Assembly: GCA_963575745.1 (NCBI GenBank)
Contig: CAUYUJ010018334.1
Coordinates: forward strand, 72,501-110,000
Source of the DNA: Prorocentrum cordatum
Taxonomy: Eukaryota; Sar; Dinophyceae; Prorocentrales; Prorocentraceae
Length of the DNA: 37,500 bases
Direction: 5' to 3'
This document shows, one piece after another, positions 9,190-19,862 of this stretch (its first letter is position 1; the number at the start of each line of letters is the position of its first letter). The notes under the pieces were generated by a model. That model saw only the letters and a list, made by a program, of their open reading frames with translations, was not told the DNA's origin and ran no database searches. A program made the position numbers and the translations under genes.

Positions 9190-10135
9190 GACCAGTGTAA
9201 AGCCAAGAGTCATCAACGATGGTGGTATTCACCCTCCCTCCCTCTTCATAGGCCCCCACAACGGTTCATTTCCATTGAGGGAACTGCCTCGTTGGAAGAC
9301 AACCGTCTGAAGATCCTGAAGCATGCCAAACCATGATTCTCGGGATTTCAGCGCCACGTGTCAACATGACTGCTGCGTCTTGACGATCTGGAATCGTGCC
9401 AGAGCGCCATTTTGGGGACTTCAACACCGCGAACCAACATAATTGCTGCACCCGCGTAATCCTGAATCCTCTCAAAACACCGTTTCTGGTTCGTTGATTA
9501 TGGGAATCCGTGACACGTTTGCAAATGTTTAAAACGACTGTGCGCGTCGCTAAGACGAGAGCCACATCTTGAAAACGACCCGCCCTCAATCTGTGAAGCT
9601 CTTGCACATTTCTGAAGCGACTGTGCGCGGCGCTACGGCGCGAGCCACATCTTGAAAAGGAGCCGCCCAAGTTTCTAGAGCGAATGTGCGCGGCGCTAAG
9701 AAGCGAGCCTCATCTTGACAACGACCCGCCCTCATTCCGTGAAGCTCATGCAAAATTCTAAAGCGAATGTGCGCGGCGCTAAGGCGAGAGCCACATCTTG
9801 AAAACGACCCGCCCTCAATCTGTGAAGCTCATGCAAATCGTTAAAGCAACTGTGCGTGGCGCGAAGGCGAGAGCCACATGAGCCACATTTTGAAAACCAC
9901 CCGCCCCCAATCCGTGAAGCTCTTGAACATGTTTAAAAGCGAATGCGCGCGGCGCTAAGGCGCGAGCCACATATTGAAAACCACCCGCCCTCTAATTACA
10001 TGTGAAGGTGTTGGCACTTCTTTAGCTTCAGAGTCTTAAATGGTGAGGAAGTCTCAAGCGAAACGCCCGGCCCGCCGTCAAAAAACTGGCCTCGGGGTGC
10101 GACAGGAAGGAGTTATCTATAGGGAGCAGGAATGG
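9190..10135. repeat. ~1-kb composite repeat module, copy A
   Basis: Shares its full organisation with 16103-17135. Left unique part: GACCAGTGTAAA, CAAGAGTCATCAACGATG, CACAACGGTTCATTTCC, GGAACTGCCTCGTTGGAAGA and CCGTCTGAAGATCCTGAAGC. Two diverged units of about 70 bp follow (9330-9480), then an ~82-bp minisatellite (9537-10000). Right unique part: TCAGAGTCTTAAATGGTGAG, CGAAACGCCCGGCCCGCC, GCCTCGGGGTGCGAC and ATCTATAGGGAG. Both ends adjoin AGG arrays. There is no open frame longer than chance and no reverse transcriptase or transposase. It could be a satellite-bearing non-autonomous element or a segmental duplication; orientation is unknown. Confidence 0.88.
9537..10000. repeat. ~82-bp minisatellite of module A (six units)
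   Basis: Units begin near 9539, 9622, 9685, 9769, 9851 and 9944 at TGTGCGCGGCGCTAAGGCG and continue GAGCCACATCTTGAAAACGA, CCCGCCCTCAATC, GTGAAGCTCTTGCACATG and TTTAAAGCGA. One unit is shortened to about 61 bp and one is lengthened to about 93 bp by a duplicated GAGCCACAT. Unit length, divergence and absence of spacers exclude a CRISPR array. Confidence 0.92.
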
Positions 10136-10255
10136 AGGCGGAGGAGGAGGAGGAGGAGGAGCAGCAGGAGGAGGAGGAGGAGGAGGAGGAGGAGGAGGTG
10201 GAGGTGGAGGAGGATGGAGGAGGAGAAGAGGTGGAGGAGGAGGAGGAGGAGGAGG
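10136..10255. repeat. (AGG)n tract on right side of module A
   Basis: GGAGGCGGAGG(AGG)n with GTGGAGG and GCAGC variants, starting directly after the module A end. Confidence 0.92.
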
Positions 10256-10504
10256 ACATCGGGGACGGCGACGGCGGCGACGGCCACGGCGGGCACTGGG
10301 GCCTCCTGGAGCGGAGAGGGGCGCCCCCGGGGCCTCGCCGTGCCGGGCCCGGCCGGCGGGCCGCCGCGCGGCCCGCTGCCGAGCCGCGGCCCGTGCGCCC
10401 GAGGAGCCGACGCCGCCGAGGCCCCCGGCGGCGCCGCGGGCGCAGCCGCGGCGGCGGCAGGCCCTCTGCGCGCGCGCCGCAGGCTGAGGAGCACGATGAT
10501 GCTT
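10256..10504. other. Very GC-rich spacer
   Basis: GGC/GCC-rich sequence (about 10270-10490) between triplet arrays. All frames are open through composition and no protein motif was recognised. Confidence 0.5.
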
Positions 10505-10565
<61 letters not shown>

Positions 10566-10640
10566 TTCTGCTGCTGCTGCTGCTGCTGCTGCTGATCCTG
10601 CCGGTGGCGAGGATCATGGCGAGGGTGCTGCTGCTGCTGC
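10505..10640. repeat. (ACG)n followed by (CTG)n triplet arrays
   Basis: A pure (ACG)n run at about 10507-10564 switches to (CTG)n at 10567-10593, with another CTG run at 10627-10641. This is part of a compound triplet block that continues to 11372. Confidence 0.95.
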
Positions 10641-10716
10641 TGGTCCATGGTGATGACGATCGCGAGCACGAGGATGGGAGCGACGAGGGTTCGGAGGACG
10701 AGGAGGAGCTGCGCTG

Positions 10717-11372
<656 letters not shown>

Positions 11373-11469
11373 CATGGAAGAAGGCCGTTTGAGGAAGCTC
11401 CATCCCCCGACGCCCCCGGCGCCGCGCCCCGCCTGAACGGCCGCCTTCGGGGGGGCCTCAGCGCGCCGC

Positions 11470-14400
11470 CGCGCCATCGGTGGCGGGAAACGTGCGCTTC
11501 ACCCTGATAACTTTCATCCACGAGAGGGTGAGCAACCACGTTTGCATCTTCCTCCAAGTGTGGGAGACCAGTCGCGTCTACAACCCCTTCCACCTGAAGG
11601 CGGCCATCAGGGAATACAAGCGCTTCGACTCATCGCGGTGCACTCCTACGGGAACGCCCAGGCTTACGAGACATACCCACCTTGCGTGGAGACCTACGGG
11701 CAACCATGCCGAGGCCAAGTGAGACCAGGAAAATATGGGCACGAACAGATGCAGCCTGCAAGAGGCCGGGATGCCTCGCCCAACGCGGTTTGCAACCACA
11801 CCTCAACGACATCATGAATATCCCTACGGCCTACGGCTGCCTTCAGAACTGCGCGTTGCCCCTGCCACGATGAGGAGGACTACGATATCAAGTACGACAC
11901 TCTTGGTGACTGCGACGCCGCGCGCGAGCCCAGGCACGGTACCACGAGTACGACACCAAGTGCGCCACTAATCTCGGTGGCACGTGCGATGGCAAGCGCG
12001 GCGGCATGAACCCGGCCACGGCCGCTTTCACGCCGAATAAGACCACAATCGTCCTCCCAGGCGAGAAGCGACAGTGCCGGGGCAGCCCGGCGCTTTCTGT
12101 CTCAGTCGCCGGAGCCAGCGTGGGCTTCGACGCCCAACTGACCAGCTACAGGGGTATCCAGAACAGTTGCGACCACCAGGGCTTCGACGACCACCAGAAC
12201 AACGATTTCTACCAGAACCTCCAGAACTACGCCCCCCTATGCAAACACGCCGCCGGCGACCGCTGGTGCAAGTCCAGGAAGACCGAGGAGGAGACCAGGA
12301 AGGCAGATCAGGTCTTGGAGGCAGAGGAGGTCAGGAAGGCTCAGGAGACCAGGAAGGCTGCCCAGGCAAAGGAAGTAGAGGATGCCAGGAAGGCAGAGGA
12401 TACCTTCGAGATCCCTCAAAAGGTCGAGGAGGCCAGGAGGGCAGAGGAGGCAACGAAGCCAGAGGAGGCCGCGAGAAGGCAGAGGCGGCCCGGAGAGCCA
12501 AGGTGATCTTCGAATGCAAAGAGAGCCAGAAAGGATCGGGGAGGCCGGAGAGGCGTCTGAGGCTCAGAAGGAAGAGGGGGTCTGTCGGGGGTGGACAGAA
12601 CCCCCACCCTGACTCGTCGATTAGTGAACTGTCCGTTTTCTTGTTCTCGCGAGAGCGCCGCGGCCGTCGTTTTCCAGGCTTGCGCCCACCAGGTTTGGGC
12701 CCGGGGTCGTTTTCACCAAACCACGTTTTACTAAAGGGGGTTCTGTCCATCCCTGAGTCTGGAAGACACAGGTGGCCTGGAAGGCCGAGGAGGAGCGGGG
12801 GGCTGCTGAGGCCAAGAAGGCAAAGGAGGCCGCCCAGGCGAAGACTGCGCGGGAGGCCAATAATTAAGGCAGAGGAGCGCAGGGAGGCAGAGGAGGCCGA
12901 GAAGTTGCAAATCAGGAGACGAGAGCTAGCCAGAAGGCGCAAGGGGCCTGACGCCTTCGACATGGCCAAGGGAACGCGCGAGGCCTACTTCGCGAGGTGC
13001 CTTACCATCGGAAGGAAACCTACCTCGGAGCCGGGTAAAGCCGACGTATCTAGAGATGAACACTAGGACGACCTAGCCGCGGAGGCCCAGAAGGCGGAGG
13101 AAACCAAAAGGGCAAAACACATCAGGAATCCAGAGGAGGCCAGGACAGTTCTGGAGGCCAGGAAAGCAGAGGAGGACAGGAGTGCCAAGGAGGCTATGAA
13201 GACGGAGGATCATAGGAAAGCAGAGGGAATTGCTGAGGCATGGAGAGAAGAGGAATTCCTGAAGACAGAGGGTGTTCTTGATATAATAACAGAGGAGGCC
13301 TGGAAAAAAGAAGGTGGGCAGGAAGAGTGCCGATACAACAACGGCAAAAGACACCGATCAGGATCAGAGAAAACAGGTTGTATTCAGGAAGGCGTGGGGC
13401 GCCAGCAAGAATTCGGAGGGGGGCAAGATGGCAACCGAGGACTACAAGACGAGGCACAATGCACCATACCTGAAAACTGAAAAATGCCAGGACAACCGCG
13501 GAGCTCAAGAAAGCCGAGGAGGCCCAACGGGCCAGAGGTAGGGCACGAAGGCGTACGAGACCAGAGAGACCGCGGCCAGAAAGGCAATGGAAAACACTCA
13601 CCCCGCGTTTTACCCCCATCCCTCACCAAATCGACTCGGATATAGACTACATCATCAGTCAATTGGAACACTACGGGAACACGACGGCGCGCTGTGAATG
13701 GGCCCGATACCGAGGTCCGAGGTACAACGAGGAGGACGACGGCGAGGACGACCTGGACAGGCACGGTACCAGGATACCCCGCAGGAGGCGTATGCGCCAG
13801 CAGGGCGCCTTCCCAGGAGGGCACGAACGACGCGGCTACGCTCATCACCAGCGAGGAGTTGGAGGATGGCGAGGAGTAGGAGGAGGAGGAAAGCAAGGCC
13901 GCCCGTTGTGCAGCTGTAGAGGCGACTTGAATGGAGGGCGAGCTTAGAAGGTGGCGGATGAATTGGCGAAGATGATGGATGAGGATATTGAGGAACAGGA
14001 AGATGCAGAAGGACGTCGAGCGCAGCCCGGACGAGAGCATCGACGCGTGCAGTTCCGCACGTTGACATCGCTGCTGACTGACCGCTGCTCGCACGTAGTC
14101 GGAAGACTGGGCTACGAGGACATCGCGGCACACGAGAGCTACAAGTAGATGTCGTTCCAGGCCAAAGGCGAGGCCAGGAAGGTCGAGGAGGCCAGGGTGA
14201 CAGAGGAGGCCAGGAGTATGAGGAAACCAAGAAGGTCAGCGAGGCCGCGAAGTCAAGAGAGAAACTCCTTAACACCTACACCTACCAGGAGAAGTGCGAG
14301 AGTGATCTCCAGAAACGGATCCACACCATAGAGACCGTCTACGACATGGGCCACTCCACCTACGAGAACCACCAGCAGCGCATCGCCCTTGCGCACCGCC

Positions 14401-14470
14401 TGCGCGACCCTCTGACAGCGGCCCTACATGCGCTACCACGCGATCTTCGCGATGATCCCGATCCCCTGTT
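11470..14470 (+). pseudogene. Broken Cys-rich / Ala-Glu-Lys coiled-coil gene
   Basis: Protein-like segments continue across frame changes on the plus strand. They include AGNVRFTLITFIHERV (11480) and VYNPFHLKAAIREYKRFD, then Cys-rich pieces (YPPCVETYGQPC, HLNDIMNIPTAYGCLQNC, DYDIKYDTLGDCDAAREP) and KCATNLGGTCDGKRGG with NNDFYQNLQNYAPLC. From 12270 a long KAEE/ARKAEEA heptad-like helix predicts a coiled coil. Later pieces are EKLQIRRRELARRRKGPDAF, DSDIDYIISQLEHYGNTTAR and, near the end, EKCESDLQKRIHTIETVYD with MGHSTYENHQQRIALAHRL. Breaks include frameshifts near 11640, 11930 and 12515, a stop at about 13065, and a MITE at 12585-12756 inside the helix. Some breaks could be unrecognised short introns. 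The product is unknown; a secreted or surface coiled-coil protein is a guess from the cysteines. Confidence 0.6.
12585..12756. mobile_element. 172-bp MITE with 21-bp TIRs and GTCTG target duplication
   Basis: The left end (12585-12605, TCGGGGGTGGACAGAACCCCC) and the reverse complement of the right end (12736-12756) agree at 19 of 21 positions. The direct repeat GTCTG flanks both sides (12580-12584 and 12757-12761), as expected for a 5-bp target-site duplication. The inside has no coding capacity. It sits between two pieces of the coiled-coil helix (EASEAQKEEG before, KAEEERGAAEAKKAKEAA after). Its inner right half is related to 21021-21095 and 4770-4806. The superfamily is not assigned. Confidence 0.85.
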
Positions 14471-15139
14471 CGCCCGCCCCGCTGACGCCTCCTCGCGATG
14501 ATTTCCATATCACTGTCCCTCCTGTTCTATCTTCTCGTCTGTACTCTCTTGTTGCTGGTGCTTGTCCTGCTGGCTCCGGCCCAGACTCCTCGGTGCAAGC
14601 GCGTGTTCGAGCCAGCAAGTCGAGGGGGTGGCGAGGGCGCGGGGGCGCAGGTCGCAACCGAGCGCCCCCCGCCGCCCCCCCGCCCCCGACCCAGTTGCAC
14701 CTTTTTGTTATTCCGTCCTTGTCCTTCCTCGGCTCCATCCGTCCTCTGTTGCGCGACCCTGCTGCGCGAAGCGCCGTGGACGAGCCGCCCGCGTTCTTCT
14801 TGTTGCGGCCGATCCGCCGACTGCCGGCCCGACTGATTCGACGGCCGGCACCGAGGGCCATCGCGGGTGCTTAATGGCACGGCGGCGAAGCCTTCCCTGC
14901 TCCCCCAATTTGGAGTGAATTCAGTGCAAGGGTTGCCCCTCCCTCTTTCCGCGCCCCCCCTGTGGAAATGACCGTCACCGGTGTGCGAAAGTGGCGCTGC
15001 CGCAGCGTGCTGGGCGCCCCGCGGCGCGCGTTGGTTGCGGCGGTGGATCAGGGATCGCGTGGCGTTTCGACGGGAGGGACATGGAGGATGGGAGGCATGC
15101 GGGCCAGGTTGATGACGGCAGGGCGTGAACAGTATAAGG
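14471..15139. other. No gene recognised
   Basis: GC-rich sequence with a C-run at 14678-14690. Open frames on both strands have no family resemblance. Positions 15000-15135 lead into the purine block. Confidence 0.5.
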
Positions 15140-16102
15140 AGGACGCAAAGGAGGAGGAAGGGGAGGAGGAGGAGGAGGAGGAGGAGGAGAAGGAGGAGAT
15201 GAAGGAGAAGGAGGAGGAGGAGAAGGAGGAGGAGGAGGAGGAGGAGGAGAAGGAGGGGAGGAGGAGGAGGAGGGAGGAGGAGGAGGGGGCAGGAGGAGGA
15301 GGAGGAGGAGGAGGAGACGAGGAGGGGAGCAGGAGGAGGAGGAGGAGGAGGAACAGGAGGAGGAGGAGCAGGAGGAGGAGGAGAGGAGGAGGAGGAGGAG
15401 CAGGACAGATGAGGAGGAGGAGGAGGAGGAGGAGGAGGAGGAGGAGCAAGGGAAGGAGGAGGAGGAGGAGGAGGAGGAGGAGGAGGAGGAGGAGGAAGAG
15501 GAGGAGGAGGAGGAGGAGGAGACGGAGGAGGAGGAGGAGGAGAGGGAGGAGGAGGAGGAGGAGGAGGAGGAGTGGCAGGAGGAGGAAGAGGAGGAGGAGG
15601 ATGAGGAGAAGAGGAGGAGGAGGACGAGGAGGAGGAGGAGAGGCGGACGAGGAGGAGAGGAGCAGGAGGAGAGAGGAAGAGGACGAGAAGAGCAGGAGGA
15701 AATGGGGGAGGAGGAGGAGGAGCAGGAGGGGGAGCAGGAGGGAGGAGGAGAGGAGGAGGAGGAGGAGGAGGAGGAGGAGGAGGAGGAGGAGAGGAGGTTG
15801 CGAGAGGAGGAGGAGAGGAGGAGGAGGAAGAGGAGGAGGAGGAGGAGGAGGAGGAGTAGGAGGAGGAGGAGGAGAAGGGTTGAGGAGAAGGAGAACACGG
15901 AGGAGGAAGTGAACGAGGAAAATTATAGGAGAACGGTGTGAACGAGGAGAACGAGGAGGAGGAGAAGGAGAAGGAGAAGGAGGGGGAGGAGAGGGAGAAC
16001 GAGGAGGAGAAGGAGCAGAAGGAGGAGGAGGAGGAGGAGGAGGAGGAGGAGGGGGAGGAAGATGAGGAGGAAGAGAAGGAGGAGGAGGATGAGGACCAGG
16101 AG
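15140..16102. repeat. ~960-bp polypurine (AGG)n block
   Basis: Almost uninterrupted purines on the plus strand, with rare C or T. AGG and GGA units are interspersed with AAG, CAG and GAT. The minus-strand ORFs of 300-530 aa here are Pro/Ser/Leu repeats and are rejected. Confidence 0.96.
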
Positions 16103-17135
16103 GACCAGTGTAAAACCAAGAGTCATCAACGATGTTGGAATTAACCCTCCCTCCAAGCTCCCTTTGCATTGGCTCCACAACGGTTCATTTCCTTTGAAGG
16201 AACTGCCTCGTTGGAAGACAACCGTCTGAAGATCCTGAAGCATACCAAAACATTGCTCCCGGGATTCCAACGCCACGCATCAACCTGACTGCTGCGCCTT
16301 GACGATCTGGAATCTGGACAGATCGCCATTTGGGGACTTCAACACCGCGAACCAACATAATCGTTTCACCCGCATAATCCTGAATCCGTCCAACACACCT
16401 TTCTGGAACCTTGATCATGGGAATCCATGAAACTCTTGCACCTGTTGTCAAACGAATGTGCGCGGCGGTAAGGCGAGAGTCACAGTTTGAAAAGGACCTG
16501 CCTCAACCCGTGAAGCTTTTGCAAATGTTTGAAACGAATGTGCGCGACGCTAAGGCGAGAGCCGCAGTTTGAAAACCACCCGCCCTCAATCCGTGTAGCT
16601 CTCGCACATGTTTAAAACGAGTGTGCGCGGCGGTAAGGCGAGAGCCCCATCTTGAACAGGACCCGCCCTCAATCCGTGAAACTTTTGCAACATTAAAGAA
16701 GCGAGTGTGAGCGGCGCTAGGGGGGGAGCCGCAGTTTGTAAACGACCCGCCCTCAATCCGTGAAACTTTCGCAAGTGTTTCAAACGAGTGTGCGCGGCGG
16801 TAAGGCGAGAGTCACAGTTTGAAAAGGACCCGCCTCAATCCGTGAAGCTTTTGCACATGTTTGAAACGAATGTGCGCGGCGCTAAGGCGAGCGCCGCAGT
16901 TTGAAAACCACATGCCCTCAATCCGTGGTTCTTGCAGCTGTTTAAAACGAGCGTGAGCGGCGTTAAGGCGAGAGCAACATTTTGAAAGCCACCCTCCCTC
17001 CATCTGTGAAGCCGTTGCCACACTTTTAGCTGCAGAGCCATAAACGGTGAGGAAGTCTCAGGCGAAACGCCCGGCCCGCCATAAAACTAGCCTCGGGGTG
17101 CGACGGGGAGGATTTACCTATAAGGAGAAGGAATC
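16103..17135. repeat. ~1-kb composite repeat module, copy B
   Basis: Same left block (GACCAGTGTAAAACCAAGAG, CACAACGGTTCATTTCC, GGAACTGCCTCGTTGGAAGA) and right block (CAGAGCCATAAACGGTGAGG, CGAAACGCCCGGCCCGCC, CCTCGGGGTGCGAC) as copy A. Between them lie seven ~82-bp units starting near 16455, 16538, 16620, 16704, 16788, 16870 and 16950 (consensus GTGTGCGCGGCG, TAAGGCGAGAGCCACAGTTT, GAAAACCACCCGCCCTCAAT). Left and right flanks are AGG-rich, as for copy A. Copy A has six units, so unit number varies between copies. Confidence 0.9.
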
Positions 17136-17235
17136 GAGGAGGAGTAGGAGGAGGAGGTGGAGGAGGAGGAGTTGCCGGAGGAGGAACAGGAGGAGGAGGA
17201 GGAAACAGGAGGAGGAGGAAGAGGAGGAATAAGAC
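17136..17235. repeat. (AGG)n tract on right side of module B
   Basis: GGAGGAGTAGGAGG(AGG)n with AAC and TGG variants, following the module end directly. Confidence 0.9.
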
Positions 17236-17539
17236 GAGGACTAATAATAATTATGCTGATATGAAGACAGGAGAAAAATAAGCATACGCATAATACTATG
17301 ACGACGGGTAACATCAAGACTAAGAAGAAGACTACGATTAATACAACTAAGAAGAAGACTATCAATACGACTTCTCGTAAAAAAGAGAACGTTGATAATA
17401 TGAATAAAGGACGAATGAAGCGACGAAAGCAAATAAGCATACGAATGATACTACGACGTGTAATCATACGATTCAAAACAACAGATACTAATACACATAA
17501 TATTGATAATAAGAACAATAAGCCGAATCAGGACGAATA
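17236..17539. repeat. A-rich degenerate triplet segment
   Basis: A local drop in GC. AAT, AAG, ACG and ATA triplets keep a loose period of three. A block beginning AAATAAGCATACG occurs at about 17275 and again at about 17438 with its following TACTACGACG-like sequence, so the segment contains a diverged ~163-bp duplication. This looks like an old triplet array eroded toward A/T rather than a gene. Confidence 0.55.
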
Positions 17540-17880
17540 AGAACACACAGAAGAGGAAGACGAAACAGAGGAGGAGGAGAAGGCGTAAAAGGAGGAGGAG
17601 GACGAAAAGGAGCAGGAGGAGGAGGAGTAGGAGGAAGAGGGGCAGGAGGAGGAGGAGGAGGAGCAACAGGAGGAAACACAGGAAGATGAAGAGAAGGAGG
17701 AGGAGGAGGAGGAGGAGGAGGAGGAGGAGGAGGAGGGGAGGAGAGGAGGGGGAGGGGCAGTTGGAGGAGGAGGGGCAGGTGGAGGAGCAGGAGGAGGAGG
17801 ACGAGGAGGGTGGTGGAGGAGGAGGGGGAGGAGGAGCAGAAGGAGGAGGAGGAGGAAGAGAAGGAGGAAAAGGAGCATGA
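17540..17880. repeat. (AGG)n array
   Basis: Imperfect AGG, AGC and AAG purine triplets, most regular at 17696-17735 and 17765-17850. Confidence 0.94.
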
Positions 17881-18435
17881 AAAGGAGGCAGGGCATAAAC
17901 TTAGAGGGAGTGGGAAGAGGCGGGGACGGAGGGGACATCGGCGCTAGAAGGGGGGCAGGAGAGGAGATGGTGCCATCCCACCCATCCTTTTCATTGCTCC
18001 AAAGTCGTGATCTCGCCTCGCAGTCGGGTGTCGGATTATGTCCCTCGTCTCTGATTGGCGTTTGCATTGTTTGGCCCGTTGCCTCATTAAGCATATCAGA
18101 ACCCTATAACCCTTGTAACGCAATGAATGTGTTGCCTAACTTAGGTCCACGCTTTTTAGGGGTATCCCCAGACATAAGGGTGGTTTTGTTTGACACATCT
18201 TCGAAACATACTCCTTATCCTTAATGGTCTTTCTCCTTCTAACTTAGGTCCCCTCCCAAAGGCTTCGGGTCACTTGCATTGTCTGCTGCGCAAGGAGGGA
18301 CGGGACAGCATGACACCAGACAACGCGCGCGAATGTCGGGCGACATTTTGGCGGAAGGCAGACGTCCACAGTCGAATTACGTCGTGAAGCCAAAAGCCAA
18401 GAGGAGGGGAATGTACAGCATGATGCGGATGATGA
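17881..18435. other. Lower-GC stretch, no gene recognised
   Basis: Contains the direct word repeat CTAACTTAGGTCC (about 18136 and 18240). No frame shows family similarity and no RNA gene was identified. Confidence 0.45.
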
Positions 18436-18760
18436 ATGAGGAGGAGGAGGAGCAGGAGGAGGAGGAGGAAAAGGAGGAGGGACATGATGATGAGGAGGTG
18501 GGGGAAGAGGAGGGGCCTGAGGAGGGGGGAAACTATGATACTGATCAGGTGCGCGAAGAGTAATGGGGATGATGTTCATAAGAGACACGTGCGCACAGGA
18601 GGAAACACAAGGCATTGGAAGAAGGCGAACCTCTGGAGCGGGAGGAGGAGGAGAGAGAGGAGTGGGAAGAGAAGGATGAGGGGCAGAATGACGAGCATGA
18701 GCATGAGCATGACCAGGAGAAGGACGATTCCACGCCCCTACAGGGAGGAGCCAAGGGGGG
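18436..18760. repeat. Purine-rich degenerate GAG/GAT repeats
   Basis: Short AGG runs (18437-18480), GATGATGAGGAGG, and (GAGCAT)n at 18691-18712, in which frames read as acidic Glu/Asp-rich peptides. An acidic tail of a real protein cannot be excluded but nothing supports it. Confidence 0.6.
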
Positions 18761-19183
18761 AGAGGAAGAAGACGGGGTGGGGTGCCCAGTTCCTCGCCCG
18801 AGGTTGCGCTCCACCTCGTACGGGTTTCGTCGACAGGGCACCCCGCCCCCCGAAACTCACCCGATGGCCTCCTCAGGCCGGGCGTCGCGCCGTGCGCGCC
18901 TCGGCTCTGGCCTGCAGGGCTTGCGCACCGATCCGCTCCCCTCCCTCCACCTTCCCCGCCCGCTTCGTCATCGCCCTCCCCCCTGGCCCTTGCCGTAGCC
19001 CCCCTCCCTCCCCCTCGCAGCCGCTCTTCCCAAGCTGGCCCCGGCCTCTCGTCGCGGCGGCGTCTCCCTCTCCTGCCACAGGAGGCCCCTGGTGCGGCCG
19101 CAACTCCTCCAGTCTTCGCTCCCCCCTCCTCTCCCGGTGCCCTGATCTCCTCGCGGAGGGCAGTGCACGACACGGTCCAGAGA
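18761..19183. other. GC-rich stretch, no gene recognised
   Basis: C-rich sequence with several open frames and no motif identified. Confidence 0.45.
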
Positions 19184-19367
19184 TTTGGCTTGGCGTGCCG
19201 CGCCGCCGGTTCTGGCCCACCACGCTTCGGCGCGACACGCTACCCGCTTGGCGGCCCCCAGGCGTCCACGTCGCGGGCCTTCTCCCAGCCTCCCGCCCCG
19301 TGGAGCGCAGCGACACGTTATCCGCTTGCAAGGCGCGGCGTGTCGCCGGGGTCGCCACCGCCGCGAC
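19184..19367. repeat. ~165-185-bp dispersed repeat, copy 1
   Basis: Shares with 32134-32291 the ordered blocks CTTGGCGTG(C/T)CGCGCC, CCACCACGC(T/C)TCGGCGCG, ACACGCTA(C/T)CC, CGTC(C/G)ACGTC and GAGCGCAGCGACA. GCGACACG(C/T)TA(C/T)CCGC is also repeated inside the element (about 19231 and 19308), and its ends are weakly inverted (GGCGTGCCGCGCC against GGCGCGGCGTG). In one frame both copies translate to similar peptides containing RRDTL and a R-P-x-E-R-S-D motif, so a coding origin is possible. Confidence 0.7.
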
Positions 19368-19381
19368 ACGGTGAGCAAACC

Positions 19382-19548
19382 GATGGGCCTGTTTTCCACC
19401 GCCATCACCATAGGTTGCATGGGGGGAGGAGGAGGAGGAGGAGGAGGAGGAGGAGGAGGAGGAGGAGGAGGAGGAGGAGGAGGAGGAGGAGGACACCCCC
19501 TTCCCCTCCAACTTCTGTTGGTGGTGGTGGTGGAAACCAGGCCCATCA
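19382..19548. mobile_element. Foldback element with AGG core, copy F1
   Basis: Left arm GATGGGCCTGTTTTCCACC (from 19382) is inverted at the right end (GGTGGAAACCAGGCCCATC, to 19547). Arms are about 45 bp, contain CCA/TGG triplets and a TTGGAGGGG-like inner end, and enclose a pure AGG core at about 19423-19491. The same design and arm sequence are found at 22357-22555. No coding capacity. Confidence 0.75.
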
Positions 19549-19720
19549 CACACGTTCCCGACCGTTGTGCGGATGCTGCGGGGAAGGCGTTCACAGCGCC
19601 GCGAGCACAACGGAGGCCTCCGCTGGCCCGCGGGGGCGGCGGCGCGAGCCCCCTGCCAAGCCTGCCCGAGGAGCCCCCCCTCCAGGGGGGCGAGCAGGAG
19701 GGCACGGCCCGACTTCAGGC
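19549..19720. other. GC-rich spacer
   Basis: Sequence between the foldback element and the next AGG array, with no gene identified. Confidence 0.4.
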
Positions 19721-19862
19721 CAAGGAGGAGGAGGAGGAGGAGGAGGAGGAGGAGGAGGAGGAGGAGGAGGAGGAGGAGGAGGAGGAGGAGGAGGAGGAGG
19801 GGGAGGTGGAGGGGAGGTGGAGGAGGAGGAGGAGGCGGAGGAGGAGGAGGAGGAGGAGGCAT
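19721..19862. repeat. (AGG)n array
   Basis: A pure AGG run to about 19800, then GGAGGTGGAGGGG-type variants. Confidence 0.96.

Noticed and set aside
9398-9420. GCGCCATTTTGGGGACTTCAAC in module A, reminiscent of the leader's GCCATTTTGG...CAAG.
   Set aside because: Only a 10-nt core matches, copy B has GCCATTTGGGG, and it lies inside the module rather than at an end.
14527-16119. A 530-aa minus-strand Ser/Pro/Leu-rich ORF.
   Set aside because: It lies on the polypurine AGG block; there is no codon-level signal beyond the repeat.
18110-18165. Possible telomere-like or RNA-gene sequence around ACCCTATAACCC and TTTTTAGGGG.
   Set aside because: There is no tandem telomeric unit (TTTAGGG) and no fold typical of a small RNA.
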